The notes under the pieces: model-generated
The model's input: the letters and a program-made list of their open reading frames with translations, nothing else
What the model was told of the DNA's origin: nothing
Databases searched by the model: none
Position numbers and translations under genes: made by a program
Shown here: positions 32,105-40,777 of the stretch, piece by piece
How positions within the stretch are numbered: the stretch's first letter is position 1
How the letters are laid out: each line of letters starts with the position of its first letter
From: Thermoproteota archaeon
GTDB taxonomy: Archaea > Korarchaeota > Korarchaeia > Korarchaeales > Korarchaeaceae
DNA: 53,029 nucleotides
Direction: 5' to 3'
Assembly (NCBI GenBank): GCA_027491435.1
Contig: JAOZFG010000029.1
Coordinates: forward strand, 1-53,029

Positions 32105-32707
32105 ATGGAGCTTGAGGAGTTCAACATAATAGTGTCGGGAGTTGGAGGTCAGGGAATCCTGTTCGCCACGAACGTCTTAGCCAAGGCGGCCCTGAAGATG
32201 GGATTGGACCTTACGCAGAGCGAGGTTCACGGGCTGTCTCAAAGGTACGGGTCAATCCACACCGAGCTGAGGATAGGGAAGAAGGTGTGGAGCCCCCTAA
32301 TATTGGAGGGAACCCTGGACTTGTTGATAGCAATAGAGCCGCTAGAGGCCCTGAGGATGGCCCCCTATATATCGGAGAGGACCACGGTCATAATGAACAC
32401 CCACATAATACCCCCTGTGGGCGCCTACCTCGAGAGGTTCGACGTGCCCGACTTGGACGAGATACTAAGCCTCATGTCTGAGCTCAACCCGAAGAAAGTA
32501 ATAACCCTGAAGGCCTCTGAGCTGGCTGAGAAGGCCGGAGACGTAATAGCAACAAATTCTGTCATGTTAGGGGCTGCAGATGGTTCAGGAGCCCTGCCCT
32601 TCCCTGATGGCCTTCTCAGGGAGGCCTTGGAGGAGGCCTCACCCCCGAGGTATAGGGATTTAAATCTAAGGGCGTTCGATCTGGGGAGAGAGGCTGTCAG
32701 GGTCTAA
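32105..32707 (+). CDS. iorB: Indolepyruvate ferredoxin oxidoreductase beta subunit
   Basis: A 200-residue IorB (gamma-domain type of 2-oxoacid:ferredoxin oxidoreductases). The family start FNIIVSGVGGQGILFATNVL binds the pyrophosphate/CoA region, and LTQSEVHGLSQRYGSIHTEL is the typical second motif. It forms the (alpha-beta)2 enzyme with IorA. An ATG at 32105 with GGGGTG upstream is preferred over GTG 32099, which overlaps the iorA stop. The ABCE1 gene follows closely, 19 bp downstream. Confidence 0.95.
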   Translation: MELEEFNIIVSGVGGQGILFATNVLAKAALKMGLDLTQSEVHGLSQRYGSIHTELRIGKKVWSPLILEGTLDLLIAIEPLEALRMAPYISERTTVIMNTHIIPPVGAYLERFDVPDLDEILSLMSELNPKKVITLKASELAEKAGDVIATNSVMLGAADGSGALPFPDGLLREALEEASPPRYRDLNLRAFDLGREAVRV

Positions 32708-32726
32708 CTCCCCTAAGGTGATTTTT

Positions 32727-34502
32727 TTGGTCAGGAGGATCGCTGTAGTAGACAGGGAGCGGTGTAACCCCAGGAAGTGTGGGCTAGAATGCATAAAGTA
32801 CTGCCCCGAGGTGAGGATGGGGAAAGAGGAGACGATAAGGCTTGAGGACGACCTCCTTATAATTGACGAGGAGCTCTGCACGGGCTGCGGCATCTGCGTC
32901 AGGAAGTGTCCCTTCAAAGCTATATCCATAGTTAACCTCCCGGCCCCGGTAGAGGGCGAGGAGGTGCACAGGTACGGGCCCAACGCCTTCACCCTCTACA
33001 GGCTTCCCTTGGTCAGGACCAACAGGATAGTCGGGCTGATAGGGCCCAACGGGGTGGGCAAGTCCACCTCGATAGCCATACTCTCAGGGCAGGTCAAGCC
33101 CAACTTGGGAAGGTGGGACGACCCCCCTGACTGGGATGAGATAATAAGGCACTTCAGGGGATCAGAGCTCCAAGACTACTTCAAGAGGCTTTCTGAGGGT
33201 AAGATAAAGGTTGTCATTAAGCCTGAGAGGATAGACGTTATACCAAAGGCGGTCAAGGGTAAGGTGAGGGAAGTCCTGAACAGGGTAGATGAGAGGGGCG
33301 TATTGGACGAGGTCTCTGAACTGATGAGCTTGAAGCACCTGTTCGACAGGGAAGTTAAGGAGCTTAGCGGAGGTGAGCTGCAGAGGCTCGCCTTAGCGGC
33401 CGCCTATCTGAGGGAGGGGGATGTCTACGTCTTTGACGAGCCTTCAAATTACCTGGACGTCTTCCAGAGGATGAGGGCCGCCAAGCTCATCAGGAACCTT
33501 CAGGAGCAAGGTAAGTCCGTCCTGTTGGTGGAACATGATTTAGCTATATTGGACTACCTGAGCGACTACGTGCACGTCCTCTACGGCGAGCCAGGGGTTT
33601 ACGGGGTTGTAAGCTTCCCCCACAGCACCAGAGAGGGCATCAACATATTCCTGGACGGTTACCTGCCAGACGACAACGTCAGGTTCAGGGAGGACTCCAT
33701 CTCCTTCCTTCAGAGGGCTGGCAAGGTGGAACACTCTGAGGAACCGGTGGTTGTCTACACGGCCCTTGAGAAGTCGCTAGACGGCTTCCACCTGAGGGTT
33801 GAGGAGGGCGAAATATACTCCAGCGAAGTCGTGGTGGCCGTAGGGCCCAACGGAATAGGGAAGACCACCTTCGTTAGGATGCTGGCTGGGGAGCTCAGCC
33901 CCGACGAGGGGGTTGTGATGACCGAGGGGATAAAGGTTTCTTATAAGCCCCAGCACGTCAAGGCCACCTACGAGGGGACAGTGGACTCTCTGCTGAGGAA
34001 GGTGGCCGGATCGAACTACGCAAGCAGTTACTTCAAGGCGGAGGTGATAAAGAGGCTAGGAATAGAGAGGCTCTTGGACAGGTATGTGGACGAGTTGAGC
34101 GGGGGAGAGCTACAGAAGGTGGCCATTGCGGCTTGCCTGGGGAGGGATGCGGACATCTACCTGATCGACGAGCCTAGCGCCTTCCTAGACGTGGAGGCCA
34201 GGTTCGCCGTGGCGAAGGCCATAAGGAGGAGGATAGTCGGTGAGAAGAAGGCCGCTATAGTGGTGGAACACGACCTGCTCACGGTAGAGGCTATGGCCGA
34301 CAGGATAATGGTGTTCTCGGGAATCCCTGGCAGAGAGGGACGAGCTTCCAGGCCCATGGACCCCAGAAGGGGGATGAACGACTTCCTCAGGATAGTCGAC
34401 GTTACCTTCAGGAGGGATCCCGATACTGGGAGGCCTAGGGTGAACAAGCCCGGCTCTAAGATGGACCAAATGGCCAGGGCCAGCGGGAGGTACTACCCAT
34501 GA
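32727..34502 (+). CDS. ABCE1 / RNase L inhibitor-type ribosome recycling ATPase
   Basis: A 591-residue ABCE1, essential for splitting ribosomes after termination. The N-terminal Fe-S domain is complete: CNPRKCGLECIKYCP and CTGCGICVRKCP (two 4Fe-4S clusters). NBD1 has GPNGVGKST, signature ELSGGELQR and VYVFDEPSNYLDVFQRM. NBD2 has VAVGPNGIGKTTF, ELSGGELQK and IYLIDEPSAFLDVEARF. The hinge segment at the end contains MDPRRGMNDFLRIVDVTFRR. I chose TTG 32727 because GGTGAT lies about five bases before it, at the place of a GTG start (32718) that would add three residues. The following membrane-protein gene overlaps by 4 bp. Confidence 0.97.
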   Translation: MVRRIAVVDRERCNPRKCGLECIKYCPEVRMGKEETIRLEDDLLIIDEELCTGCGICVRKCPFKAISIVNLPAPVEGEEVHRYGPNAFTLYRLPLVRTNRIVGLIGPNGVGKSTSIAILSGQVKPNLGRWDDPPDWDEIIRHFRGSELQDYFKRLSEGKIKVVIKPERIDVIPKAVKGKVREVLNRVDERGVLDEVSELMSLKHLFDREVKELSGGELQRLALAAAYLREGDVYVFDEPSNYLDVFQRMRAAKLIRNLQEQGKSVLLVEHDLAILDYLSDYVHVLYGEPGVYGVVSFPHSTREGINIFLDGYLPDDNVRFREDSISFLQRAGKVEHSEEPVVVYTALEKSLDGFHLRVEEGEIYSSEVVVAVGPNGIGKTTFVRMLAGELSPDEGVVMTEGIKVSYKPQHVKATYEGTVDSLLRKVAGSNYASSYFKAEVIKRLGIERLLDRYVDELSGGELQKVAIAACLGRDADIYLIDEPSAFLDVEARFAVAKAIRRRIVGEKKAAIVVEHDLLTVEAMADRIMVFSGIPGREGRASRPMDPRRGMNDFLRIVDVTFRRDPDTGRPRVNKPGSKMDQMARASGRYYP

Positions 34503-35158
34503 ACGTTTTAAAGCTCTATTACAGGAGCTTGATGCTGGAGGAGGATTTCCTCAACGAGTTGAGGCTCAATGACTACTTTTACCCATCTCTCTTCGTCTTA
34601 ATCGCCTCCCTGATCGTGATCTCCCTAATACCCTTCGCCCTTAACCTGAAGATAGCCTGCGTCTCGTCCAACCCGACGCCCGCCTTCAACAGGTTCATAC
34701 AAGCTAAGACCCTCTTCTCCAAGTACTCAGTGTTTGTCATATTCCTGAGCTGGCTCTCAGGCCTGCTCTCTACCTTGAAAGTAGCTAGGAAGAACATGAA
34801 CCTCAGGAGGTTCATAACCCTGCTCAACCTGTCCTCGCCCTCCCTGGCGACGATGGGATTTGTAGCACTCCTAGTGATCCTCGTGAGCCCCGGAGTGCTA
34901 ATACCCTGTAAATTCGAGATGAGCAACCTTAAGAGGGTTCTGGAGCTGCTATTCCATTACGTAACCACGGCTCCAGGGATGGCTTCTCCGGCCCTCCTGA
35001 TCATAGGGGTCCTGTGGTCCTCCTTGAGGCTCTATAGAATGCTGAGGATTGTCCTGCTGGTCAGGGAGGAGGTGGCCAGGAAGGTCGTCATCTACCTGAT
35101 TCTCAGCTCCTCGGTTACGCCTGCCCTGCTGTTCCTGCTGACCTACCTCATTCTATAA
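34499..35158 (+). CDS. Polytopic membrane protein of unknown function
   Basis: A 219-residue protein with about four to five hydrophobic segments: near 29-50, 75-92, 115-137, 160-178 and 193-219. The N-terminus (KLYYRSLMLEEDFLNELRLN) is cytoplasmic in appearance. No family is recognised. The ATGA overlap with the ABCE1 stop means it is translated from the same mRNA, but this need not reflect a shared role. The 3' end overlaps the convergent egsA gene by 11 bp. Confidence 0.7.
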   Translation: MNVLKLYYRSLMLEEDFLNELRLNDYFYPSLFVLIASLIVISLIPFALNLKIACVSSNPTPAFNRFIQAKTLFSKYSVFVIFLSWLSGLLSTLKVARKNMNLRRFITLLNLSSPSLATMGFVALLVILVSPGVLIPCKFEMSNLKRVLELLFHYVTTAPGMASPALLIIGVLWSSLRLYRMLRIVLLVREEVARKVVIYLILSSSVTPALLFLLTYLIL

Positions 35159-36254
35159 CTCCAGTTATTTTAGCCACCTTCCTAGCGGCGTTTTCCGTGA
35201 GGCCCGTCTCCCCAAGTATGGTATACCTGTTCCTTATCTTGTGGGCCATCGTCAGGGCCTTTATCACGTGCTCGCTCTTCAAGCCGGCTTCTTTAGCAGT
35301 CACGGGTACGCCAGCCTCCACAAGCTTCTCCCGGATCTCCTTCCAGTTCTGTCCCTGGATGTAAGCCATCATTATGGTACCCAGGGCGCATTGTATACCG
35401 TGAGGAGCTGGGGTGAACCCTTCCTCCTTAGCTAGTAGATCCAGAGCGTGGCTGAACATGTGCTCACTTCCGCTGGCGGGCCTGGAGCTGCCAGCTATGC
35501 TTATGGCGACGCCGCTTCCTATCAGGGCTTTGACCAGTATCCTAGTCGACTCTTCTAGGCCGGGCTTGATCTCGGAAGCGTGATCTAAAGCTATTTTAGC
35601 GCTAAGCAGGGCCATAGAGGCGGCATATTCGGAGTAAGGTTCATCCTTAAGCTTGTGGGCCAGCTCCCAGTCCCTAACCGCCGTGAGCTTGGCCACCAGG
35701 TCACCGAAACCTGACTTAAAGGTGATCTCAGGGGCCTCCGAAATTATCTTAGTGTCCGCTATGACCCCGGTGGGCGATTGAGATCTAACGTTTATGTCGA
35801 ACTTCTCTCTGAACTCCCTGCCCAATATGAAGCCAGTGGAAGGGGAGGCTATCCCGTCGTGACCTGCAGACGTGGGCACGGTGACGTACCTCTTCTCCAG
35901 CACCGCCGATGTGAGCTTAGTCACGTCCAGGGGTTTACCTCCCCCTACCCCTATTAGGAAGTCAGCCTTAACCTCCCTGGCTTTGTTGATGGCCGACTCC
36001 ACGTCGTTCACGTCGCCCCTTTCAGTTACCAGGTGGAAGACCTCAAAGCCCTCCCTGCTCAGGTGGTCCAGCAGCTTCTCAGCTATCTTCCTGGTGAAGG
36101 AGGGGCCGCTGATTATGAGGGCCTTCCCTCTCATGTCCAACATGTTTAGAACCTTAGAGGTCTCGTAGAGGGCGTCAGGCCCGAATATTATGTAGCGAGG
36201 GCTCTGGATAACTTCCAGCCCTTTATAGTACTTTTTTATGACGGGGCCGCTCAT
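35148..36254 (-). CDS. egsA: sn-Glycerol-1-phosphate dehydrogenase
   Basis: A 368-residue NAD(P)-dependent dehydrogenase that makes sn-glycerol-1-phosphate, the archaeal lipid backbone. The nucleotide site is FLIGVGGGKPLDVTKLTSAV; VTVPTSAGHDGIASPSTGF follows; zinc ligands are expected from SGFGDLVAKLTAVRDWELAH, from HMFSHALDL and from APHGIQCALGTIMM. It is a marker of archaea. ATG 36254 is preferred: an AT-rich AACAATATTAGG about 30 bp upstream places the start of transcription near it, while the longer frame begins at GTG 36275. It is divergent from the Ig-like protein gene across a region with an inverted repeat. Confidence 0.96.
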   Translation of the reverse strand: MSGPVIKKYYKGLEVIQSPRYIIFGPDALYETSKVLNMLDMRGKALIISGPSFTRKIAEKLLDHLSREGFEVFHLVTERGDVNDVESAINKAREVKADFLIGVGGGKPLDVTKLTSAVLEKRYVTVPTSAGHDGIASPSTGFILGREFREKFDINVRSQSPTGVIADTKIISEAPEITFKSGFGDLVAKLTAVRDWELAHKLKDEPYSEYAASMALLSAKIALDHASEIKPGLEESTRILVKALIGSGVAISIAGSSRPASGSEHMFSHALDLLAKEEGFTPAPHGIQCALGTIMMAYIQGQNWKEIREKLVEAGVPVTAKEAGLKSEHVIKALTMAHKIRNRYTILGETGLTENAARKVAKITGVIE

Positions 36255-36288
36255 CGAGGAATGGAGCCCCCACACCTAATATTGTTAA

Positions 36289-36323
36289 TTGTCCTGCGCG
36301 TCGAATACCCTACCCCAGGACAA
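36289..36323. repeat. Inverted repeat between egsA and the anchored Ig-like gene
   Basis: Perfect 8-bp arms, TTGTCCTG at 36289-36296 and CAGGACAA at 36316-36323, are separated by 19 nt. They lie in the 121-bp gap between two divergent starts, near the egsA promoter. A regulator-binding site is plausible; a transcript hairpin is less so. Confidence 0.45.
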
Positions 36324-36375
36324 CACCAAAAGTTTATGGATAAGGTGATCGAGGGAACCTCCGTAGGTGGCGGAC

Positions 36376-37065
36376 ATGGACGACAAACTCAAGCTAGCTA
36401 TCGCCTTCAACCTAGCGTTCTTGGCGTTCCTTTTAATCTGGCCTTTGATAACTGCCCCTCCCTTCCAAGTAGAGGTCAGCCCGAAGACCGTGAGGATAGG
36501 AGGGGCGGTCAAGGTAGAAGCCCGGCTCCCTCTCCAGTCAGGCAGAGTAAAGCTTGTCATAAAGAACCTTAACCTGAACCGCACGGTTATCGAGGAGGAA
36601 GTCCCCGTCAGCAACGGCGTCATGGTCAAGGAGGTTAACCTTGATCCCAACCTCCCCATAGGCACTTACGCCGCTGAGGTTGAGGCTGGAGAGCAGTCCA
36701 ACTACGCCATATTTTACATATTCGGCGGTGAAAACCTGACCCTCAAAGCTAAGGCTGATCAGGAGGTCATCAAGGCTAAGGTGCCAGAAGGGGCCAACAC
36801 GACCTCAGTTTCCACGAAGATAAGGGTTTACGTCACGATGGGCGGTAAGCCCGTTAAGGGAGTAAAGATACTGGCCGTGGCCAAGGGCAAAAACTCCACG
36901 GTCACCGAGGTGTCTTACACTGACTCCGAGGGGAGGGCCATCCTGGACTGGAGCGCCGTGGTCGAGGAGTCGAGGAAATATGAGGTGGTGTTGAAGGCCC
37001 TGAAGCCAGGACATCCCGTGGCCTCTGCCACCGTGGAAATAGATGTGAGTGTGGAAAAAGGTTAG
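36376..37065 (+). CDS. Membrane-anchored Ig-like surface protein
   Basis: A 229-residue protein with one N-terminal membrane helix (about 6-26, LKLAIAFNLAFLAFLLIWPL). Two beta-sandwich-like domains follow. The first is near 30-115 (VEVSPKTVRIGGAVKVEARL, PIGTYAAEVEAG). The second is near 125-225 (VRVYVTMGGKPVKGVKIL-like, YTDSEGRAILDWSAV), resembling Big/MG2-type domains. It probably sits outside the cell. The ATG 36376 has GGTGG about 5 nt before it; an in-frame GTG at 36367 overlaps that SD. The convergent metG gene overlaps its end by 4 bp. Function unknown. Confidence 0.75.
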   Translation: MDDKLKLAIAFNLAFLAFLLIWPLITAPPFQVEVSPKTVRIGGAVKVEARLPLQSGRVKLVIKNLNLNRTVIEEEVPVSNGVMVKEVNLDPNLPIGTYAAEVEAGEQSNYAIFYIFGGENLTLKAKADQEVIKAKVPEGANTTSVSTKIRVYVTMGGKPVKGVKILAVAKGKNSTVTEVSYTDSEGRAILDWSAVVEESRKYEVVLKALKPGHPVASATVEIDVSVEKG

Positions 37066-38747
37066 CCCCTCATTGAGAGGAGCTTCCCGCTCTCCCTTAT
37101 CTCTTTCAACCTTTGGATGAGCTCCTCAGCCTTCACCTTCCTGAATAGGGGCTTGACCTCCTCCAGTTTCACGCTTTCAGGCAGGCTGAAGGCCTCCTTG
37201 AACTTGCCAGGGGAGCCAGGAAGTCCCATCATCTTCCAGAGCTCTTGGGCCGAGAAAGGCATGAAAACCTCCATGTAGACCGCCAGAGCTTTTATCAGGA
37301 TGAAGGAGGCCACTATCGTGGAAGCGGCCCTCTCCGGATTCTCCTTAACGTCCACCCAGGGCTCCCTCTCGTTGAAGAACCTGTTCCCAAGCCTAGCCAT
37401 GTCCAGGAGCTTCTTTAAGGCGTCCCTGAACCTGAAGGATTCCATATCCTCCTCTATCCTCCTAGCTATGGACTTGGCTTCCTCTATCATCTTGGCGGAC
37501 TCCTCGTCCAGCTCAGCCTTAGGCAACTCCCCAGAATACCTGCTCTTTATGAAGGACAGCACCCTGTGCACCAGGTTCCCGAGTATGTCGTTGAGTTCGT
37601 TGTTGACCTTGGCCTCGAAGTCCTGCCAGGTGAAGTTAGCGTCCTTGGTCTCGGGCCTTATGTAGATCATGTAAAACCTCCAATAATCTGGAGGGAGCAG
37701 CTCTAAGGCCTCATCAAGCCATATCCCCCATCTCCTCGACTTGGAGAATTTGTCCCCCTCGTACATGAGGAACTCCGTGGAGCTAACGTTGTAAGGCAGC
37801 ACGTAACCCTCTCCGCTGGCCATCAGCAGGGCCGGGAATATGATCGTGTGGAAGGGTATGTTGTCCTTGCCTATGAAGTATATGGACTTGGTCTCTGGAT
37901 CCTTCCAGAACTCCTCAAACCCCTCAGGCCTACCGACTATACTCTCGAAATACTCTTTGACGGCTGAAACGTAGCCTAGGACCGCCTCCATCCAGACGTA
38001 GATGGTCTTGCCCTCGGCTCCAGGGAAAGGAGCTGGGATGCCCCACTTGTTGTCCCTGGTCAAGGACCTGGGCTTTAACCCCTCCCTTATCATGGAGAGG
38101 GACATGTTCCTGGCGTTCTCAGGCAGGTTCTCATTCCCGTTTATGTATTCTTCCAGCTCTCTCTGGAACTTTGGCAGGTCGAAGAACCAATGCTTGGTCC
38201 TCTTAAGCACGGGAGTGCTTCCGCAGATGGCGCACCTCGGGTTTATCAAGTCTGTCGGGTTGAGGAGCCTCCCACACCTCTCACATTGGTCGCCGTAGGC
38301 CCTCTCGTACCCGCAGTAGGGGCAAGTGCCCACTACGAACCTATCAGGCAGGAACATCTGGTCCTTGGGGCAGTAAAGCTGCTCGACTTCGCTCTCATAG
38401 ACGTGCCCGTTCTCGTAAACCTTCATGTAGAAGTCCTGCACGAACTTAACGTGGGTTTCGCTCTCAGTCCTGGTGTAGTTATCGTAGCTAAGCCCGAACC
38501 TCTTGAATAGGTCTGATACGTAGGCGTGCATCTTGTCGGTAAGTTCCCTGGGTTTAACCCCCCTCTTTATAGCCTCCACTTCTATGGGAGTGCCGTGCTC
38601 GTCGGAACCAGAGACCATTACGACATCTTCGCCTTGCTTCCTCTTGAACCTGGCGAAAACGTCCGCTGAGAGGGTTTGCACCAGAGTGCCCAGGTGGGGA
38701 ACTGTATTTATATAGGGCCAAGCTGAGGCTACAATCCACTTCCCCAT
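37062..38747 (-). CDS. metG: Methionyl-tRNA synthetase
   Basis: A 561-residue class I synthetase that charges tRNA-Met. HLGT (HIGH-type) is in YINTVPHLGTLVQTLSADVF at the N-terminus; the KMSKS equivalent is KFSKSRR. The connective insertion has two zinc knuckles (CPKD...CPYC and CERC...CAIC). The C-terminal anticodon-binding helical domain is present (NELNDILGNLVHRVLSF). There is no Trbp111-like C-terminal RNA-binding domain, so it relies on a free-standing partner or none. A TATA-like CTTAAAAGC lies near 38779-38787 on the minus strand. Convergent with the Ig-like gene. Confidence 0.97.
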   Translation of the reverse strand: MGKWIVASAWPYINTVPHLGTLVQTLSADVFARFKRKQGEDVVMVSGSDEHGTPIEVEAIKRGVKPRELTDKMHAYVSDLFKRFGLSYDNYTRTESETHVKFVQDFYMKVYENGHVYESEVEQLYCPKDQMFLPDRFVVGTCPYCGYERAYGDQCERCGRLLNPTDLINPRCAICGSTPVLKRTKHWFFDLPKFQRELEEYINGNENLPENARNMSLSMIREGLKPRSLTRDNKWGIPAPFPGAEGKTIYVWMEAVLGYVSAVKEYFESIVGRPEGFEEFWKDPETKSIYFIGKDNIPFHTIIFPALLMASGEGYVLPYNVSSTEFLMYEGDKFSKSRRWGIWLDEALELLPPDYWRFYMIYIRPETKDANFTWQDFEAKVNNELNDILGNLVHRVLSFIKSRYSGELPKAELDEESAKMIEEAKSIARRIEEDMESFRFRDALKKLLDMARLGNRFFNEREPWVDVKENPERAASTIVASFILIKALAVYMEVFMPFSAQELWKMMGLPGSPGKFKEAFSLPESVKLEEVKPLFRKVKAEELIQRLKEIRESGKLLSMRG

Positions 38748-38852
38748 CTTCGATCCTCTTGAGAACTCTTTCCCGGGCTTTTAAGGATATGTGAGCCCGG
38801 TGCTATGGTTCGAATTTCGACTAAATCTTTCAAGCATTTTTGGGATAACTGG

Positions 38853-38860
38853 ACTTTTAA
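38853..38860 (+). promoter_or_regulatory. TATA-like box for the cysteine-rich helical gene
   Basis: CTTTTAAG is about 35 bp before the ATG at 38892, with GGTGACC directly upstream of that ATG. It supports 38892 as start, not the in-frame ATG at 38805. Confidence 0.5.
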
Positions 38861-38891
38861 GTCTGGAAGGGGGAGATTACGTGGTGACCAG

Positions 38892-39332
38892 ATGGACTGC
38901 TCAAAAATGGTGAATGATGAATTCCTCCAGTACCTTAGGGAGTTCCAGGCAGGTGGAAGCAGGGAGCTGAGCGCTGCTTCAGGTTACCTCAGGTACCTAT
39001 ATTTCGAGATGTTCACCCCTCACCTGAAGGGGTATAAGGGAGGGGACTTCAACACCCTGGTCTGCGGCCTGGTTCTAGCCCTTAGAAGGGCTGTTGAACT
39101 TTGTCTCAAGGAGGACGAGCTCTCCTGCAGCATTGCTAGGGATCTCCTCGATGTAATATGGGATATAGGCAGGTTTCTGGATAAGAAGGAGTTGGTTAGA
39201 AAGGCTAAGGAGTTGTGGGTCTTGCTGGACCCGGAAAACATGGGAGAGGAGTCGGAGGTCAGGGCCTCCTGTGCCAGGGTTGTAGACGGCCTAACCTCCC
39301 TCCTCTCCGATCTCGTTGGAGAGCCAATCTAG
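38892..39332 (+). CDS. Helical protein of unknown function, cysteine-containing
   Basis: A 146-residue, largely alpha-helical protein with five cysteines (MDCSK, VCGLVLAL, ELCLKEDELSC, ASCARVV). No family motif is recognised. Segments such as EFLQYLREFQ and SIARDLLDVIWDIGRFLDKK suggest a compact helical bundle. A GGTGACC SD and a TATA-like box support the ATG at 38892. The last 42 bp overlap the end of cutA on the other strand, a long tail-to-tail overlap for this compact genome. The function cannot be inferred. Confidence 0.65.
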   Translation: MDCSKMVNDEFLQYLREFQAGGSRELSAASGYLRYLYFEMFTPHLKGYKGGDFNTLVCGLVLALRRAVELCLKEDELSCSIARDLLDVIWDIGRFLDKKELVRKAKELWVLLDPENMGEESEVRASCARVVDGLTSLLSDLVGEPI

Positions 39333-39614
39333 GTACGGCTTGTAGCCCCTCACCACCGGAATTGCCAGGATCTCAGGGACTGTATAGTTGTGAAGCTCTT
39401 TTATCCTCCTCTCCAGCTCTGGATACTTTTTATCGGTCGTCTTTATTATTAGCAGGTATTCAGAGGCCTCCTCCACCCTGCCCTGCCACCAATACCTGCT
39501 TTTCATCGGGATTATCTGGATACAGGCGGCCAACCTCTCCTCAACGAGCTTCTTAGAGATGTTCTCAGCGACATCTTCAGAATCGGTGGTGGTCAACACC
39601 ACTAACGCCTTCAT
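39291..39614 (-). CDS. cutA: CutA-like protein (divalent ion tolerance family)
   Basis: A 107-residue CutA1 protein, a trimeric ferredoxin-like fold found in most life. Signatures are VVLTTTDSEDVAENISKKLV, AACIQIIPMKSRYWWQGRVE and EYLLIIKTTDKKYPELERRI, then LHNYTVPEILAIPV and YLDWLSNEI. The copper-tolerance role is not well established; PII-like binding functions are also discussed. ATG 39614 is chosen because the TATA-like CTTATAATG (39635-39643, minus) is about 25 bp upstream; the longer frame to 39671 contains that box. Divergent from the MBL gene, possibly sharing one TATA. Confidence 0.93.
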   Translation of the reverse strand: MKALVVLTTTDSEDVAENISKKLVEERLAACIQIIPMKSRYWWQGRVEEASEYLLIIKTTDKKYPELERRIKELHNYTVPEILAIPVVRGYKPYLDWLSNEIGEEGG

Positions 39615-39634
39615 AGTAACCCCCCAGTAGGGGC

Positions 39635-39643
39635 CATTATAAG
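39635..39643. promoter_or_regulatory. Shared TATA-like element (cutA / MBL gene)
   Basis: CATTATAAG contains the palindrome TTATAA. It is about 25 bp from the cutA ATG (39614) and about 33 bp from the MBL ATG (39672). Confidence 0.5.
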
Positions 39644-39671
39644 TCAAAAGGGTCCCTGTCCCGGGGATCAC

Positions 39672-40532
39672 ATGTTCAGGAAGGTAGGCAAGGGGCTGCT
39701 AGTCCTGCCCGGGAGTCCCTCCACCCTACTGGTTCCCACCGAGAACGGTTACTATGTGATAGATCCTGGCTCAAAGGCTAACAGAGTGATGGAAATACAG
39801 AAGGCCGGCAAGGTGAGGGGGGTGCTGCTGACGCACATGCACTCAGACCACGTATTGGCGGCCGACGGGCTTCCCTCTGAGGAGGGAGTCTACGCTCCCT
39901 TCTTAGAAGCTTGTGGCGTTGAGTCTGAGAAGCTTAGGAGGGCCATGATATTCGGAGGAAGCGCACCCGAGGGGCTCGTCTATCACGTGAGGGCTGTTCC
40001 AGTTAAGGTGGACAGGACCTTCCGGCTCCCCTTCAAGGTTGAGGGGGTTGAGGCCGTACCTCTGCCTGGACACACCTACGGGCAGGTGGGCTTCCTGACC
40101 GAGAGCGGAGTTCTATACGCTGCCGACTCCTTTTTCGGTGATAAGCTGCTGGAAAACGCTGTGATACCCTACTACATGGACTATCAGCTGGCCCTGGAGA
40201 CGTTGAAGTTCCTGAGGGAAAACGCCAGAAGTTATAGGAAGATAATACCGTCGCACGGTCCCATAGTTGAGGGTAAGAGGGCTGAGGAGCTACTTGACCT
40301 TAACTTAGAGGCGCTTGAGAGGGTCAAGGACCTCGTAATGAACTCATTGGACAGGCCCAGGAGCGCCGAGTCCATAACCTACAAGATACTAAGGGATAAG
40401 GGTAGGGATCCTACCCCAAGCTCCATTATACTGAGCACGGTGACTGTCAAGTCTGTGCTCAGCTACCTCTACCAGGAAGGCAAGGTCGACGTGAAGTTAA
40501 GCGAAGAAGGGTTGCTGTGGTGGTGGGCTTAG
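39672..40532 (+). CDS. Metallo-beta-lactamase-fold hydrolase
   Basis: A 286-residue MBL-fold protein. The metal-binding THMHSDHVLAADGL (HxHxDH, residues 55-60) is followed by PLPGHTYGQVGFL, AADSFFGDKLL and IIPSHGPIVEG, giving the expected His and Asp ligands. The C-terminal ~70 residues (LLDLNLEALERVKDLVMNSL; ILSTVTVKSVLSYLYQEGKV) look like a winged-helix substrate or RNA/DNA-binding tail, as in LACTB2-type hydrolases. The substrate is unknown. The ATG has a GGGGATCA SD-like context. The 3' end overlaps the small convergent gene by 4 bp. Confidence 0.9.
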   Translation: MFRKVGKGLLVLPGSPSTLLVPTENGYYVIDPGSKANRVMEIQKAGKVRGVLLTHMHSDHVLAADGLPSEEGVYAPFLEACGVESEKLRRAMIFGGSAPEGLVYHVRAVPVKVDRTFRLPFKVEGVEAVPLPGHTYGQVGFLTESGVLYAADSFFGDKLLENAVIPYYMDYQLALETLKFLRENARSYRKIIPSHGPIVEGKRAEELLDLNLEALERVKDLVMNSLDRPRSAESITYKILRDKGRDPTPSSIILSTVTVKSVLSYLYQEGKVDVKLSEEGLLWWWA

Positions 40533-40777
40533 GTCTGGTAGAGGACCACCTTGACCCTCCTATTCTTCTGAATTGTGACGCTGACCATGTAGCCTTCTTC
40601 CTCCAAAGTCTTCATCATGCTCCTGAGGTCCAGCGATCCCTTGGAGATCAGCAGAACCTCGTAGCACTCCACCGGACCCTCGTCTCCCAAGTAGCCGTCG
40701 GAGTTCTTCACATAAACTATCTGGCCATAAGAGCTCAGCAGGTCAATAGCATTACCCAACTTGCTTATCATACCCAT
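40529..40777 (-). CDS. Small conserved-looking protein of unknown function
   Basis: An 82-residue protein, MGMISKLGNAIDLLSSYGQI at the start, with a beta-rich C-terminal half (VECYEVLLISKGSLDLRSMM, MVSVTIQKNRRVKVVLYQT). This suggests a small alpha/beta fold. No recognised family. ATG 40777 is preferred because a TATA-like CTTAATAAC lies about 25 bp upstream (40799-40806, minus). It overlaps the MBL gene by 4 bp tail to tail. Confidence 0.6.
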   Translation of the reverse strand: MGMISKLGNAIDLLSSYGQIVYVKNSDGYLGDEGPVECYEVLLISKGSLDLRSMMKTLEEEGYMVSVTIQKNRRVKVVLYQT

